Shown here: one piece after another, positions 51,039-60,995 of the stretch | How positions within the stretch are numbered: the first letter of the stretch is position 1 | Layout: each line of letters starts with the position of its first letter | Source: Rhizobium sullae | GTDB lineage: Bacteria > Pseudomonadota > Alphaproteobacteria > Rhizobiales > Rhizobiaceae | Assembly (NCBI RefSeq): GCF_900169785.1 | Contig: NZ_FWER01000015.1 | Location: 21,380 to 85,379 of the forward strand | Length of the DNA: 64,000 bases | Direction: 5' to 3' | Position numbers and translations under genes: made by a program | The notes under the pieces: generated by a model | The model's database searches: none | What the model was told of the DNA's origin: nothing | Seen by the model: the letters and a program-made list of their open reading frames with translations, nothing else

Positions 51039-52547
51039 TCAGGACTTCATAGACGGCAGCTCCGAAACGAGCCGGAGCGAAGCATTGATACCTTCCAGTT
51101 GGTAGTGGGGTCGCAGGTAAAACCGAGCATTGTACCAGCCGGGGCGACCCTCCACGCTGTCAACCTGGACCTCGGCAGCTGCAAGGGGACGTTTTGCGCG
51201 GGCTTTTTCGTCGGCAAAGGCAGGGTTGGCGAGAACGTAGCGGTTGATCCACTCCGTCAGCCAAATCTGCATGTCGGCACGTTCCTTGAATGAGCCGATC
51301 TTATCCCGCGCGATCGCTTTCAGGTAATGGGCGAAACGGGAAACCGGGAAAAGGTAGGGCAGATTTGCGCTCAGTCTCTCGTTGGCCTGGGCATCCGGAT
51401 CGACCAGACGGCCGGCTCGCGCCTCGTCGTCTTGCAAGGAATGGGCGCCGATGAAGGCGGCAATATCAGTGTTCTTTCGATGGAGGATCGGCATCAGCCC
51501 GAGCTTGGCGAGCTCGGCCTCGCGCCGATCGTCAATGGCGACCTCGGTCGGGCATTTCATCGCCACCGTCCCGTCGTCGGTCGGGAAGTTGTGGACAGGG
51601 AGATTGATCACTGCACCACCGTTCTCGACCCCGCGGATTTGCGTGCCCCAGCCGAACAGCTTGTGGCTGCGGTTGATGTTGACCCCCATCGGGAAGGCCG
51701 CGTTCATCCAGACATATCGGTGATGGTCGCCCTGGACCTCTTCCTCGAAGGCGAAGCCCTTCACAGGAACGGTGTCTGCGCCATAAGGCAGCCTCGCCAG
51801 CACGCGTGGCATTGTCAACCCTATGTAACGGGCGTCCTCGCTCTCGCGCAGTGACTGCCATGAGGCATAGGCCGGCGACGACACGATCTGTTGCAGGTCC
51901 TGCGGGTTCGGCAGTTCCTGCCAGCTTTCCATGCGGAACAGACGGGGGGCGGCGGCTGCGATGAAGGGGGTGTGCGCCGAGGCGCAGATGCCGGACATGT
52001 TGCGGAGGAGACCGGCATCCTTCGGGTGATTTGAGAATTCGTAGGCGCCGATCAGGCAGCCAAAGGGGTTACCGCCGAGCATCGAGTATTCGTCGGTGTA
52101 GACTTTCTTGAATATGGGGCTTTGGTCCCACATCTGACCCTCGTAATCCTCAAGGGTATCAGCCAACTCCTCCTTCGAAATGTTCATGACGCGGATCTTC
52201 AACTTTTGATCCGTCTCGGTATTGTTTACGAGGTACCACAGTCCGCGCCATGTCCCCTCCATCTGAAGCACTTCAGGCGCATGGAGAACTTCGTTGGTCT
52301 GCTCGGTCAGCAGCTTGTCGATGCCGGCAATCAAGGACTTGATCGATTTGATCGCGTTGGAAGAGATGACGGTCGATTCTGTACGGCCGCGCGCGGCAAG
52401 CGCCAGATTTCTGACCAAGGTTTGAAGCTTGTCGCTGTCGTCTTTTTTGACCTTGAAGTCCTTTTCCAGAAGGTCGCTGAACTCCTGAAGGTCAACTTCT
52501 TTGGCTTCCGTAACACCAACCGCAGCGGTTCTTTCCTGTTCGGCCAT
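51039..52547 (-). CDS. tssC: T6SS sheath large subunit TssC (VipB)
   Basis: A 502-residue protein that forms the contractile sheath with TssB. Typical blocks: LMIAGIDKLLTEQTNEVLHA-like (SLIAGIDKLLTEQTNEVLHA), EGTWRGLWYLVNNTETDQKL, FGCLIGAYEFSNHPKDAGLL, SPAYASWQSLRESEDARYIG, YGADTVPVKGFAFEEEV and, at the end, PGWYNARFYLRPHYQLEGI. Length is normal for TssC. It begins 3 bases after tssB. Confidence 0.97.
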   Translation of the reverse strand: MAEQERTAAVGVTEAKEVDLQEFSDLLEKDFKVKKDDSDKLQTLVRNLALAARGRTESTVISSNAIKSIKSLIAGIDKLLTEQTNEVLHAPEVLQMEGTWRGLWYLVNNTETDQKLKIRVMNISKEELADTLEDYEGQMWDQSPIFKKVYTDEYSMLGGNPFGCLIGAYEFSNHPKDAGLLRNMSGICASAHTPFIAAAAPRLFRMESWQELPNPQDLQQIVSSPAYASWQSLRESEDARYIGLTMPRVLARLPYGADTVPVKGFAFEEEVQGDHHRYVWMNAAFPMGVNINRSHKLFGWGTQIRGVENGGAVINLPVHNFPTDDGTVAMKCPTEVAIDDRREAELAKLGLMPILHRKNTDIAAFIGAHSLQDDEARAGRLVDPDAQANERLSANLPYLFPVSRFAHYLKAIARDKIGSFKERADMQIWLTEWINRYVLANPAFADEKARAKRPLAAAEVQVDSVEGRPGWYNARFYLRPHYQLEGINASLRLVSELPSMKS

Positions 52548-52550
52548 GGC

Positions 52551-53087
52551 TCAGACCTCCGACTTGCTGCTATCTTCGAGCGCCTGATTGGCGATCTTTC
52601 CCAACAGGGGCTCGTTGTTCAAAAGTTGCGCGATGCGTTTTTCGGCGTCGATGCGGCCATCCATGAAACCGAGCAATTCCTCAAGTTGGCCGCGCATTCT
52701 CAAGAGTTCTGCAAGCTGCGGAACTTGTTCGGCAATACGATCCGGCGCGAAATCGGCCATGCTCGTAAAGGTCAGGTCTAGCGCAAGCTCTTCGTCGCGC
52801 TCTTCGCCGGCAGGCTGGGGAAGGGTGTTTTTCACGCGAGCCTTGACGCGCGGGCTGAGTGCTTCCATGAAACGACCGAACCTGTTTGCGTCGGTTTCGA
52901 CAAAGGCGCGGTCCCGGACGGACTTGCGGGCCTCCGGCGTCTGGGAGGCGCCGGCGAGATCAGCCATGACGCCCATCACGAACGGCAATTCGATGGTGGT
53001 CGGGCTGCCGTAAGTTTCGACTTCGTAAGCGATTTGGACGCGAGGCGCCCGGTTTCGTTCAATTACCTTGGCCTTAGTTTCGCTCAT
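52551..53087 (-). CDS. tssB: T6SS sheath small subunit TssB (VipA)
   Basis: A 178-residue sheath protein. Typical blocks: RVQIAYEVETYGSPTTIELP, FVMGVMADLAGAS, FVETDANRFGRFMEALSPRV, LDLTFTSMADFAPDRIAEQV and LLRMRGQLEELLGFMDGRID. The start overlaps the tssA stop by 4 bases (ATGA). Confidence 0.96.
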   Translation of the reverse strand: MSETKAKVIERNRAPRVQIAYEVETYGSPTTIELPFVMGVMADLAGASQTPEARKSVRDRAFVETDANRFGRFMEALSPRVKARVKNTLPQPAGEERDEELALDLTFTSMADFAPDRIAEQVPQLAELLRMRGQLEELLGFMDGRIDAEKRIAQLLNNEPLLGKIANQALEDSSKSEV

Positions 53088-54247
53088 TGGTGGTCACCTT
53101 TCGTCCCAGGGACAGGTTTTTTTCTTTCCGGCACGCCGGCCAGAAGCCGGAATTCCTTCAAACCGGAGGGCGCCAGGTCCTCCATGAGTTCCAGAAAATC
53201 CATCGGCACCATGCGTTTGATCCTGTGCGCCAGATGGGGAATAGGACTAGACGGTTCGGTGCGGTCGTAGAAGGCAATGATGAGGTCGATGCACTTTGTG
53301 ACCTCCTCGCGCGAGGTGAGCCGCGACGGAAAGACTGCCGGTGCTCCGATGTAAGCCGGAGCTGCGTCAGAGATCGTTTTTGCAGGCGCGGTCTCACGAT
53401 CGAGCGTTTCCTCGTTTGCAGTTTCCTGCCTGGGGCTGGGCTTCGCACGCTCAAGCGTCGAGATCACTCGCTGCAGGAAGCGACTCAGATCCGGCAAGGT
53501 CACGCGCACATCCCCGCCGATTCGCCGATTGAGCGATGTCTCGAGGGCCTCCATCGCTGTGGCGGCAGCGTTTGCGCTGACGATAAGCGCGGCCGCCTCG
53601 TCCGCGGCTTGTTCCCCAAACGCCGCGCAGCCGATCCTCACGCGATTTAATAACTGGTCATGCTCGCTTACGAGCGACGCCTTCTCAGCGTCGCTCAGTC
53701 CGGGTGCAGCCTCGTTGAGAACGGCTCGGGTATCGAGAGCCCCGCGCTCGAGATCGCGCCCTGTGACAGGGCCGACGCTGCGGGGCGCAAAGAAAGTCAT
53801 CTTGCGAAGATCGCCGAGCAGCCCATCCTTCTCGTTTTGGAGTTGGAGAAGAGCATTGATCCGGCGTAGGGCGGCATCTCGTGGAGGCAAGCCCTCACGA
53901 AGTTCCGGATGCATCCTTTCCCAATGCATGTCGAAGGTTCCGGAGATCAGGTTCAAGCCTTCCGCCAGGCCAGCAAGACCCTGTTCATTTGCAAGGGCGC
54001 GCGTCACGATCACGAGGAGCCTCAGATCCCGTCCGTGCGGGCGCAACTCTTCTGATTTTCGAAGGACCATCGACCAATCGACAGGGACCTCGGTCCGTGA
54101 GACTGGGTTGTTGCGTTCGTCGCGGCTGATCTCGATCTGCGGTTGCACAAGGCGTTCCAACTCGTGGAATCGCCCATCATTCCGCAAGCTTTCGCCCGAC
54201 GGGTTGTCGCCGTTCAGTGGATTTAACCAGAGAGCCGAGTTGAACAA
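53084..54247 (-). CDS. tssA: T6SS assembly protein TssA (ImpA)
   Basis: A 387-residue protein that primes tube and sheath assembly, the first gene of the long minus-strand operon. Landmarks of the ImpA_N domain: LNGDNPSGESLRNDGRFHEL, VDWSMVLRKSEELRPHGRDL, LRLLVIVTRALANEQGLAGL and WERMHPELREGLPPRDAALR. The C-terminal part (about 300-387), RLTSREEVTKCIDLIIAFYD with RTEPSSPIPHLAHRIKRMVP and MDFLELM, belongs to the short TssA type. The start is TTG 54247, preceded by GGGGGGAT; no ATG fits the conserved N-terminus. Confidence 0.93.
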   Translation of the reverse strand: MFNSALWLNPLNGDNPSGESLRNDGRFHELERLVQPQIEISRDERNNPVSRTEVPVDWSMVLRKSEELRPHGRDLRLLVIVTRALANEQGLAGLAEGLNLISGTFDMHWERMHPELREGLPPRDAALRRINALLQLQNEKDGLLGDLRKMTFFAPRSVGPVTGRDLERGALDTRAVLNEAAPGLSDAEKASLVSEHDQLLNRVRIGCAAFGEQAADEAAALIVSANAAATAMEALETSLNRRIGGDVRVTLPDLSRFLQRVISTLERAKPSPRQETANEETLDRETAPAKTISDAAPAYIGAPAVFPSRLTSREEVTKCIDLIIAFYDRTEPSSPIPHLAHRIKRMVPMDFLELMEDLAPSGLKEFRLLAGVPERKKPVPGTKGDHQ

Positions 54248-54342
54248 CAGATCCCCCCGTTAACCGACTAGTATTCCCCTACCTTCTTGCTTTTACCACA
54301 ACTTCTTGTTCTAGACTAATGGCAGATTTCTTCGACTTGCAA

Positions 54343-56436
54343 TTATTTGCGGGTGTCGATCAACCGGGTCGTCATCGAGAGGATCGAGACATGACCGGCC
54401 GCTATCACTGCACGCAAATCTTCGGCAAAAGACTTGGTGGACTCGGTTGTTGGCCGAAGTTGAGAGAAAAGCGGCTGGTCGGTCTGCACAGCAATTATCA
54501 GAGTTCTGCCGAAGGTGTTGTCGACGGCGAAGGTGAGCTTTGCGGGGTCGGCCGCACCCTCTGCCGTTGGATAGGCGACCCGAACGGTGCGCATGCCATC
54601 CGACACGGTCCCGATCTGGGCGATTGCGTGATCGGGTCTCTTGATGTTCGGAAGTACATTGAAGAGATTGCCTGTGACGTCGGCGATGGCGACCCACAAG
54701 TACCCCTTGTCGAGCGAGGCCGGCGCAAGCACGTCGATAACCGGATTGTCACCAACCGAATAGATGCCCGACATGTTCGGCTCGGATCTGTCGCCATAGC
54801 CAAGAACGATCGTCATCTGACCTTGCGGCGTATCCGGCAACAGCTCTTGAACAACGCACAGCTGGTCGCTGAGTACCGTGGCATCGAAGCGCAGCTCGCG
54901 ATCTCCGACATGGGGTGCGAGTGCCTGCTGGAGGGCTGCGAGGTCGCCGCTTGAAGCGACGTCTCCTTGGACGGAGATCGTCGATCCGAGGGGAAAGGTG
55001 CCGCCCTCCGGTTGTTGAACGCGGAGTGGACCGCAGGTCTCCAGCGGCACGATAAGGGGTTTCAGTTGATCCGGCGACAGATCTCGCGGACCAGCCGCAA
55101 TACGGGCGACAGGCTGGTAGCCGGCCGCTTTTGCCGCCGCGTTGAATCGTGTGACCGCAGCTTCGCGTCCCGCTTTATCGGGCGCGAGGCCCGTGAGGCG
55201 GACCGTTCGATCAGCTATTTCAAGCTTCCACTCGTCAAGCGGAACGGCGGCCGCAAAAAAGACATCGATGTCCTGCGCCCACCGTTCGGATGGAGCGCCC
55301 TGGGCGAGTGTGAGGGCGTCATTGGGTGGCGGAAGCCCGACCGTGCGGGTGAAGTTCGCTAGGATTGCCTGATGCTGGTTGGCGTCGGGAGCGAAACCGG
55401 CAAGCGTGGGTCGCCCTTGCGCGTCCACCCCGGCAGTGAGTTTGTAGGGCGTCGCGATCGGCAGGGCAGTCGGAGACAAGCTCTGAAAAACCCCGAGAAA
55501 CCAAAGTCCGCCGATAGCGGCCAGCGCCGCGAGAGGCAGAATTAGAAGCAATGGCCGCAACTTGGGCCCCGTGTCGCGCCCGCCCGGCCGTGCTTTGGCG
55601 TGACCAGGTTGCAGCAACCTTCCGATTTCATTGACGACCGCGGCGGCACTCGGTGGCCGGCGGGCCGGGTCAGGCTGAGTGAGGTCGTCGATCAGTGTCT
55701 TGAGCGGTTCTGGAACGCCCGAGGTGTCAAGCCGGCGCTCCTTATGACGGACGACCTCGCCTGGACTCCTTCCGACGTCTGGAACCCTTCCGCGAAAGGT
55801 TGCGAGCAACGATGCGCCCAAGGCATAAAGGTCGGAGCGCGGCTCCGCTTGCCCATGCATCTGCTCCGGCGCAGCATATTCGTACTTGCCCGCAAACTCG
55901 TTACCGACGATTGTGCGCGCCCCTGTGTTGCTGTCCTTGGCGATACCAAAATCGATAATGACGGCTTCCTCCGGCCTGCCGTCGCGAAGGATGATGTTGT
56001 CGGGGGAAAGGTCGCGGTGGACGATCTTGCGCTCGTGCGTTGCGACAAGACCTTCGGCCACTCTGTGTGCCACCACTAGCAGATCCCGCGGGGAAGCCCC
56101 GCCTTGCTCGAGCCACTCACTGAGCGGCGTGCCAGCAACGTAGTCCATCACCAGATAGACGTGGCCGTCGCCGGTCTGGCTGCAGTCGGTGTAGCGCACG
56201 ACCGCGTGGTGGGAGATGCTGCGCATTTCCTCCTCTCGCTTCATAAGCTCCAGATAGCCGGCATTTGCCGAGAGCTCCCGCTTCAGCGCCTTGAGCGCCA
56301 CCACGCGGCGGGTGATCCGGTTGCTTGCTCGATAGACTTCACCTGTTCCACCGCGGCCGAGGACACCCTCGATCTCGTAGGTATTGTTGAGCACCTGTCC
56401 TTTGCGGAAGATGTCGCCAGGCAGAGGATCAATCAT
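54343..56436 (-). CDS. T6SS-linked Ser/Thr protein kinase with transmembrane and periplasmic domains (PpkA-type)
   Basis: A 697-residue receptor-like kinase. The Hanks-type kinase domain (about 18-275) has GRGGTGEVY, catalytic Lys49, HRDLSPDN (Asp142) and DFG (Asp162). A membrane helix spans about 293-316 (PLLLILPLAALAAIGGLWFL). The periplasmic part contains a BON-like segment (WKLEIADRTVRLTGLAPDKA) and a DUF4384-like domain (GYLWVAIADVTGNLFNVLPN). PpkA phosphorylates the FHA protein and switches on T6SS assembly; the phosphatase at 60159 reverses it. ATG 56436 follows GGGAGGCTCCAG. It precedes tssA by 95 bases and is divergent from clpV. Confidence 0.9.
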   Translation of the reverse strand: MIDPLPGDIFRKGQVLNNTYEIEGVLGRGGTGEVYRASNRITRRVVALKALKRELSANAGYLELMKREEEMRSISHHAVVRYTDCSQTGDGHVYLVMDYVAGTPLSEWLEQGGASPRDLLVVAHRVAEGLVATHERKIVHRDLSPDNIILRDGRPEEAVIIDFGIAKDSNTGARTIVGNEFAGKYEYAAPEQMHGQAEPRSDLYALGASLLATFRGRVPDVGRSPGEVVRHKERRLDTSGVPEPLKTLIDDLTQPDPARRPPSAAAVVNEIGRLLQPGHAKARPGGRDTGPKLRPLLLILPLAALAAIGGLWFLGVFQSLSPTALPIATPYKLTAGVDAQGRPTLAGFAPDANQHQAILANFTRTVGLPPPNDALTLAQGAPSERWAQDIDVFFAAAVPLDEWKLEIADRTVRLTGLAPDKAGREAAVTRFNAAAKAAGYQPVARIAAGPRDLSPDQLKPLIVPLETCGPLRVQQPEGGTFPLGSTISVQGDVASSGDLAALQQALAPHVGDRELRFDATVLSDQLCVVQELLPDTPQGQMTIVLGYGDRSEPNMSGIYSVGDNPVIDVLAPASLDKGYLWVAIADVTGNLFNVLPNIKRPDHAIAQIGTVSDGMRTVRVAYPTAEGAADPAKLTFAVDNTFGRTLIIAVQTDQPLFSQLRPTTESTKSFAEDLRAVIAAGHVSILSMTTRLIDTRK

Positions 56437-56598
56437 CTGGAGCCTCCCAGCGCACCCAGTGGGAACCACGCGACATAATGTTCATCAAGAACACGCGGGT
56501 CGAATATTTGTCAAGAATACTCTAATGTGGCACGCTGTGACTAGCGATCGAAGACCAGCGACGCCCTATTCAAGATCACATGGTAGGAGCCGACCGAC

Positions 56599-59316
56599 AT
56601 GCAGCAGAGCTTCAAGCGCAAGGAACTGGTCGGCAAACTCAATCCCGTTTGCTTGCGCGCTTTCAAGGCGGCGGCCGACGCGGCCAAGCTTCGCGGCAAT
56701 CCCTATATCGAACTCGTTCACTGGATCGAACAGCTGGCCCTGGTCGACCGCGCAGATTTTCAGCTTATCCTCAACGATGCTGGCGTGGATCTCGGCCGGC
56801 TTGCTGCCGATATGGCGAGGGCGATAGACAAGCTTCCCTATGGCGCGACCTCCATCGAGGAGTTTTCCGATCACATCTTTCATGCCATCCAGGAGGCCTG
56901 GAGCCTGGCAAGCCTGCAGTTCGGATCTGAAGAGGTTCGCGGCGTGCATGTTCTGCTGGCCTGCAGAAAGGTAGCCGTACTTGACGGGCTTCTGTTGAAG
57001 ATCAGCGCCGAATTCGATCGGATCGAGGCGGATTCCGTCATCCCCCGGCTGGACGACGTGTTGGCCGGATCACTTGAAAATGCCGGCAGGGCCGAAGCTC
57101 CAGAACCGTCCCGGAAAAAACGCCCGGCGGGCGGTGATTCCGCATTGGCGAAATACGCAACCGACCTCACCCGGCGCGCACGCGACGGCCAAATTGACCC
57201 GGTCCTGGGCCGGGATCCCGAGATTCGTCAGATCGTCGACATCCTCATGCGCCGGCGCCAGAATAACCCGATCCTGACCGGCGAAGCCGGAGTGGGCAAG
57301 ACGGCGGTGGTCGAGGGTTTTGCACTCCGCCTTGCAGAAGGAGATGTGCCGCCGCCGCTGAAAGGCGTGGCGCTACACCTGCTGGACATCGGTTTGATGC
57401 AGGCGGGGGCGAGCGTCAAGGGTGAGTTCGAGAAGCGGCTGAAGACAGTCATCGAGGAAGTCCAGGCATCGGAAACTCCGATCATCCTCTTCATCGATGA
57501 AGCTCATACTCTGATCGGGGCAGGCGGGGCAGCGGGAACGGGAGACGCGGCAAATCTTCTTAAACCGGCATTGGCGCGTGGCGAGCTTCGCACGATCGCT
57601 GCAACGACATGGGCAGAATACAAGCAGCATATCGAGAAAGACCCGGCTTTGACCCGCCGCTTCCAGGTGGTCAAGGTTGAAGAGCCTGATGAAGAAGCCG
57701 CCATCCTGATGTTGCGTGGTGTGGCAGGCGTGTTGGAGAAGCACCACCAGGTGCAGATTCTGGACGAAGCCATCGAGACAGCCGTCAGCCTTTCGCATCG
57801 CTATATCCCCGCGCGCCAACTGCCGGACAAGGCAGTCAGCCTACTCGATACGGCCTGCGCGCGCGTGGCGGTATCGCAGCACGCGACACCGGCTGAGGTC
57901 GAAGATCTTCTGCGGCGCAAGCAGTCTCTCGAGGTTGAGCAGGGCATCATCGGGCGCGAAGCTGCGATCGGCATCGAGGTCGCAGAGCGCCAGTCGAAGG
58001 TCGAAGCCTCGCTCGCTGAGACGGAATCCGCGTTGCTTGCCGGAAAGGCTCGCTGGGAAAAAGAACAGTCAATGGTCTCCAAAATCCTCGATCTACGGGC
58101 AAGGCTACGGGGAAAGGGAGTTAAGCTTGATGCGGTGCTGGCCGAGGGAGAGGCGGACGCGGAATTGCCGGCGGCTGCCGACGTGGATCTCCCCGAGCAG
58201 GAGCGCGGCGATAGCGTACTCCCGAACCAGGGCGCCGATCTTGCACGGCTCAAGGTGCTAATGGCGGAACTTGCAGGCGTTCAGGGCGAGACGCCGCTCA
58301 TCCTGCTTTCCGTCGACAGGAACGCTGTGGCCTCCGTCGTGCAGGACTGGACGGGTATTCCCGTTGGCCGGATGCTGACCAGCCAGACTGAAAAAGCGCT
58401 ACAGCTCGCCAAGGTTCTGGGAGAGCGCGTCGTCGGCCAGGAGTTTGCAATGGAATCGATCGCGCGGCGCGTGCAAACCAGCCGTGCGGGACTTGGCTCA
58501 CCTGAAAAGCCTGTGGGCGTTTTCCTGCTGTGCGGCCCTTCAGGCGTCGGCAAGACAGAAACGGCGCTGGCGCTCGCCGAAGCGCTCTATGGAGGCGAAC
58601 AGAATCTGATCTCCATCAACATGTCGGAATTTCAGGAGGCACACACAGTCTCCACTCTCAAGGGTGCCCCTCCCGGCTATGTCGGCTACGGCAAGGGAGG
58701 GGTACTGACCGAAGCCGTGCGGCGGCGACCCTATTCCGTCATCTTGCTCGATGAAGTCGAGAAGGCGCACCCGGATGTGCACGAGATCTTCTTCCAGGTT
58801 TTCGACAAGGGAATGATGGACGACAGCGAGGGCCGACGGATCGACTTCAGGAACACCCTTATCCTGCTGACGTCGAATGTCGGTTCGGACGTCATCATGA
58901 AGCGAACAGACGGCGGCAGGACGCGGCCGCCGCTTGAGGAACTCGAAAGCGCACTGCGGCCGCCACTGCTGAAAGTGTTTCCGCCAGCGTTCCTCGGACG
59001 GGTGATTGTCGTGCCCTATTACCCGCTCTCGGATTTAATGATCGATGCGATCACACAACATCATTTCGCCAAGATCGCGCGCCGACTGCGCGCCAGCCAT
59101 GACGCCGAACTGGTCATCGGGAACGGGGTTCTGGAATTGATCAAGGCTCGGTGCACCTCAGTTGAATCGGGCGGGCGCATGATCGACGCGATCCTGACAA
59201 ACACGCTTCTGCCGACGCTGAGCCAAGGCGTTCTGAACTGGGCGCTCGAAGGCAAACGCCTCACCAAGGCCACGGTCGGAGCATCTGCCGAAGGCTTCAC
59301 CTACGCGTTTGAATAA
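56599..59316 (+). CDS. clpV: T6SS AAA+ ATPase ClpV (TssH)
   Basis: A 905-residue unfoldase that recycles contracted sheaths. The N-terminal domain (about 1-150) has the Clp-N repeat (ELVHWIEQLALVDRADFQLI). The first AAA+ domain has Walker A GEAGVGKTA and Walker B ILFIDEAHTLIGAGG; a coiled-coil middle domain follows (about 410-530); the second AAA+ has Walker A GPSGVGKTE, YVGYGKGGVLTEAVRRRPYS and ILLDEVEKAHPDV. Length matches ClpV. ATG 56599 follows ATGGTAGGAGCCG. A 162-base space separates it from the divergent kinase gene. Confidence 0.97.
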   Translation: MQQSFKRKELVGKLNPVCLRAFKAAADAAKLRGNPYIELVHWIEQLALVDRADFQLILNDAGVDLGRLAADMARAIDKLPYGATSIEEFSDHIFHAIQEAWSLASLQFGSEEVRGVHVLLACRKVAVLDGLLLKISAEFDRIEADSVIPRLDDVLAGSLENAGRAEAPEPSRKKRPAGGDSALAKYATDLTRRARDGQIDPVLGRDPEIRQIVDILMRRRQNNPILTGEAGVGKTAVVEGFALRLAEGDVPPPLKGVALHLLDIGLMQAGASVKGEFEKRLKTVIEEVQASETPIILFIDEAHTLIGAGGAAGTGDAANLLKPALARGELRTIAATTWAEYKQHIEKDPALTRRFQVVKVEEPDEEAAILMLRGVAGVLEKHHQVQILDEAIETAVSLSHRYIPARQLPDKAVSLLDTACARVAVSQHATPAEVEDLLRRKQSLEVEQGIIGREAAIGIEVAERQSKVEASLAETESALLAGKARWEKEQSMVSKILDLRARLRGKGVKLDAVLAEGEADAELPAAADVDLPEQERGDSVLPNQGADLARLKVLMAELAGVQGETPLILLSVDRNAVASVVQDWTGIPVGRMLTSQTEKALQLAKVLGERVVGQEFAMESIARRVQTSRAGLGSPEKPVGVFLLCGPSGVGKTETALALAEALYGGEQNLISINMSEFQEAHTVSTLKGAPPGYVGYGKGGVLTEAVRRRPYSVILLDEVEKAHPDVHEIFFQVFDKGMMDDSEGRRIDFRNTLILLTSNVGSDVIMKRTDGGRTRPPLEELESALRPPLLKVFPPAFLGRVIVVPYYPLSDLMIDAITQHHFAKIARRLRASHDAELVIGNGVLELIKARCTSVESGGRMIDAILTNTLLPTLSQGVLNWALEGKRLTKATVGASAEGFTYAFE

Positions 59317-59352
59317 GAAACGTGCTCACGCCGCTAGCAGCTGCGGCCGCCG

Positions 59353-60108
59353 TTAGCTCACAGCCTGGAATTCTACGCGCCTGTTCTCGTCAGCCTTCGG
59401 ATTTTCCTGGTTGAGAAGAAACTGCTCGCCTGCACCAACTGCTTCGAGCCGTTCCCGAGCGATGTTGCAATCATCCGTGAAGAAGCGGGTTACCTCCTTC
59501 GCGCGCAGCACTGACAGGTGCTGATTGTAGCTTGCGCCTCCGACAGCATCCGTGTGACCGATGATACGGACGAGTTTGATGTCCATATCCTTTATTACTC
59601 CGCAAAGCTTCTGCAGCATCGCCTTTTGCTTCGGAGCGATGGCCGCTGAATCGAAGTCGAAATTTACGCGGACGTTGATCTGGTCGTCGGGCGGCAGCTT
59701 CCAGTATGTCTGCGGATCGCTTGTCGCCGCTGCGGATACGGCAGTTGTCGGTGATATCGCCGTCGGTTGCGGGGTTGATGGCTGACCTACATCGGGGACA
59801 GCTGGAGCAGCTTCGGTCCCTTGGGACGCAATGGCTGCAGGGGCAGCGGGAGCCGGAGCGGTTTTGGCTGCGCCGGTTTCGGGCGTGGCAATTGTCACCG
59901 GTATGGCCGCGGCTTTGGGCGTGGAGTTGGAGTTGGTAAGAACCAGGCCACGCGTGGCTCCGAGCCGTGCTGCCTTGAACAACTCGATCTGTCGCTGAAA
60001 GCGCTCTTTAAGCGCCGAATCGTTCAGTTCCTGCGCACCCAAATCAGTTTGGGTCACGAAGAATAGAGCGAGAAACACCGTCAGCTTGGTGGTCAGCAGG
60101 CGCTTCAT
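59353..60108 (-). CDS. OmpA-family peptidoglycan-binding protein
   Basis: A 251-residue exported protein. The signal peptide is MKRLLTTKLTVFLALFFVTQ followed by a short stretch ending near GAQ (residue 25). The middle (about 55-135) is rich in Ala, Pro and Thr and probably disordered. The C-terminal OmpA domain (about 140-250) reads INVRVNFDFDSAAIAPKQKA, LVRIIGHTDAVGGASYNQHL, LSVLRAKEVTRFF and ENRRVEFQA. AAGGAGCG precedes ATG 60108. It lies convergent to clpV (36 bases between stops) and divergent from the phosphatase, and may anchor T6SS parts to the cell wall. Confidence 0.9.
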   Translation of the reverse strand: MKRLLTTKLTVFLALFFVTQTDLGAQELNDSALKERFQRQIELFKAARLGATRGLVLTNSNSTPKAAAIPVTIATPETGAAKTAPAPAAPAAIASQGTEAAPAVPDVGQPSTPQPTAISPTTAVSAAATSDPQTYWKLPPDDQINVRVNFDFDSAAIAPKQKAMLQKLCGVIKDMDIKLVRIIGHTDAVGGASYNQHLSVLRAKEVTRFFTDDCNIARERLEAVGAGEQFLLNQENPKADENRRVEFQAVS

Positions 60109-60158
60109 CTTACGCTCCTTTGGCAAAAAGGTTTCGCCTCCTATGAAATTACTATAGG

Positions 60159-60995
60159 ATGACTTTGGCGGCAACTGATCCGCTAGCCGCTCTCGCGACG
60201 GATCGATTTAATGGGGTTCATCCGATCATGACCCCGGATTCTCGGGACAATGCTTCGACGCGCGTGCCTAACCAGCCGGGCAGGCCACAAGGAGCGGGAC
60301 TAAGTCATACCGGGCATGTGCGAACAAACAACGAAGACGCGATTCTCACCGATCCCTCGGGCGTCCTTTGGGCAGTAGCTGACGGCATGGGCGGCTACGG
60401 CCACGGCGACGTCGCAGCTGACCTGGTCATCGAACAGCTCGCGCTAATCCCGCACACTCCAGTTTCCGGCGCTCACCTCGTTGCTGCGCTGCAGTCAGCC
60501 AATTCAGCCGTCCGGCGTTGGGCGGCTTCGGCCAATGTGGCACAGATGGGTGCTACAGTGGTCGCGGCACTCATCGACGGCGGAGCGACGACAATCGCTT
60601 GGGTGGGAGATAGCCGGGCCTATCGTTCGCGAGGAGGTGAGCTGCTGCAACTCACGCGCGACCATTCGGTGGTGCAGGAACTTCTCGATGACGGGCGCCT
60701 TAGCCCCGCCGCTGTCCGGCAGCACCCGCAATCCCACGTTGTTACTCGGGCAATCGGTGCCGCCGACCGTCTGGACGTGGACTCCGTCGAGGTCGCGCTG
60801 GAGCCGGGGGATTTTCTGCTCCTTTGTTCCGATGGATTGACCGATTGTCTTGCCGAGCCCGAGATCATCGCTCACTTGAACGCGCCGAGCCCAGATGCCG
60901 CCTGCCGGCGACTGGTAGCCGCCGCTCTCGAACACGGTGCTCCAGACAATGTCTCTGTGATAGTGATTCGGATTGACGGAGATGCAGCGCCTTGA
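60159..60995 (+). CDS. PP2C-type Ser/Thr phosphatase (PppA-like)
   Basis: A 278-residue cytoplasmic PPM phosphatase. Family blocks: SHTGHVRTNNEDAILTD, WAVADGMGGYGHGDVAAD (metal-binding Asp), IAWVGDSRAYR, LTRDHSVVQELL, LLLCSDGLTDCL and GAPDNVSVIVIRID. In T6SS loci such a phosphatase (PppA) removes the phosphate added by PpkA from the FHA protein, switching secretion off. An alternative start is ATG 60228 shortly before the conserved part; the first 23 residues carry no signature. The stop overlaps the next start (TTGA). Confidence 0.9.
   Translation: MTLAATDPLAALATDRFNGVHPIMTPDSRDNASTRVPNQPGRPQGAGLSHTGHVRTNNEDAILTDPSGVLWAVADGMGGYGHGDVAADLVIEQLALIPHTPVSGAHLVAALQSANSAVRRWAASANVAQMGATVVAALIDGGATTIAWVGDSRAYRSRGGELLQLTRDHSVVQELLDDGRLSPAAVRQHPQSHVVTRAIGAADRLDVDSVEVALEPGDFLLLCSDGLTDCLAEPEIIAHLNAPSPDAACRRLVAAALEHGAPDNVSVIVIRIDGDAAP

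Noticed and set aside
56437..56598. A sigma-54 promoter upstream of clpV
   Set aside because: A TGGCACG (-24-like) sequence is present near 56527, but the expected -12 TTGC is replaced by GACT.
59332..59352. Bidirectional terminator between clpV and the OmpA-like gene
   Set aside because: A short GCCGC/GCGGC stem can be drawn but it is only 5 bp with no T-tract.
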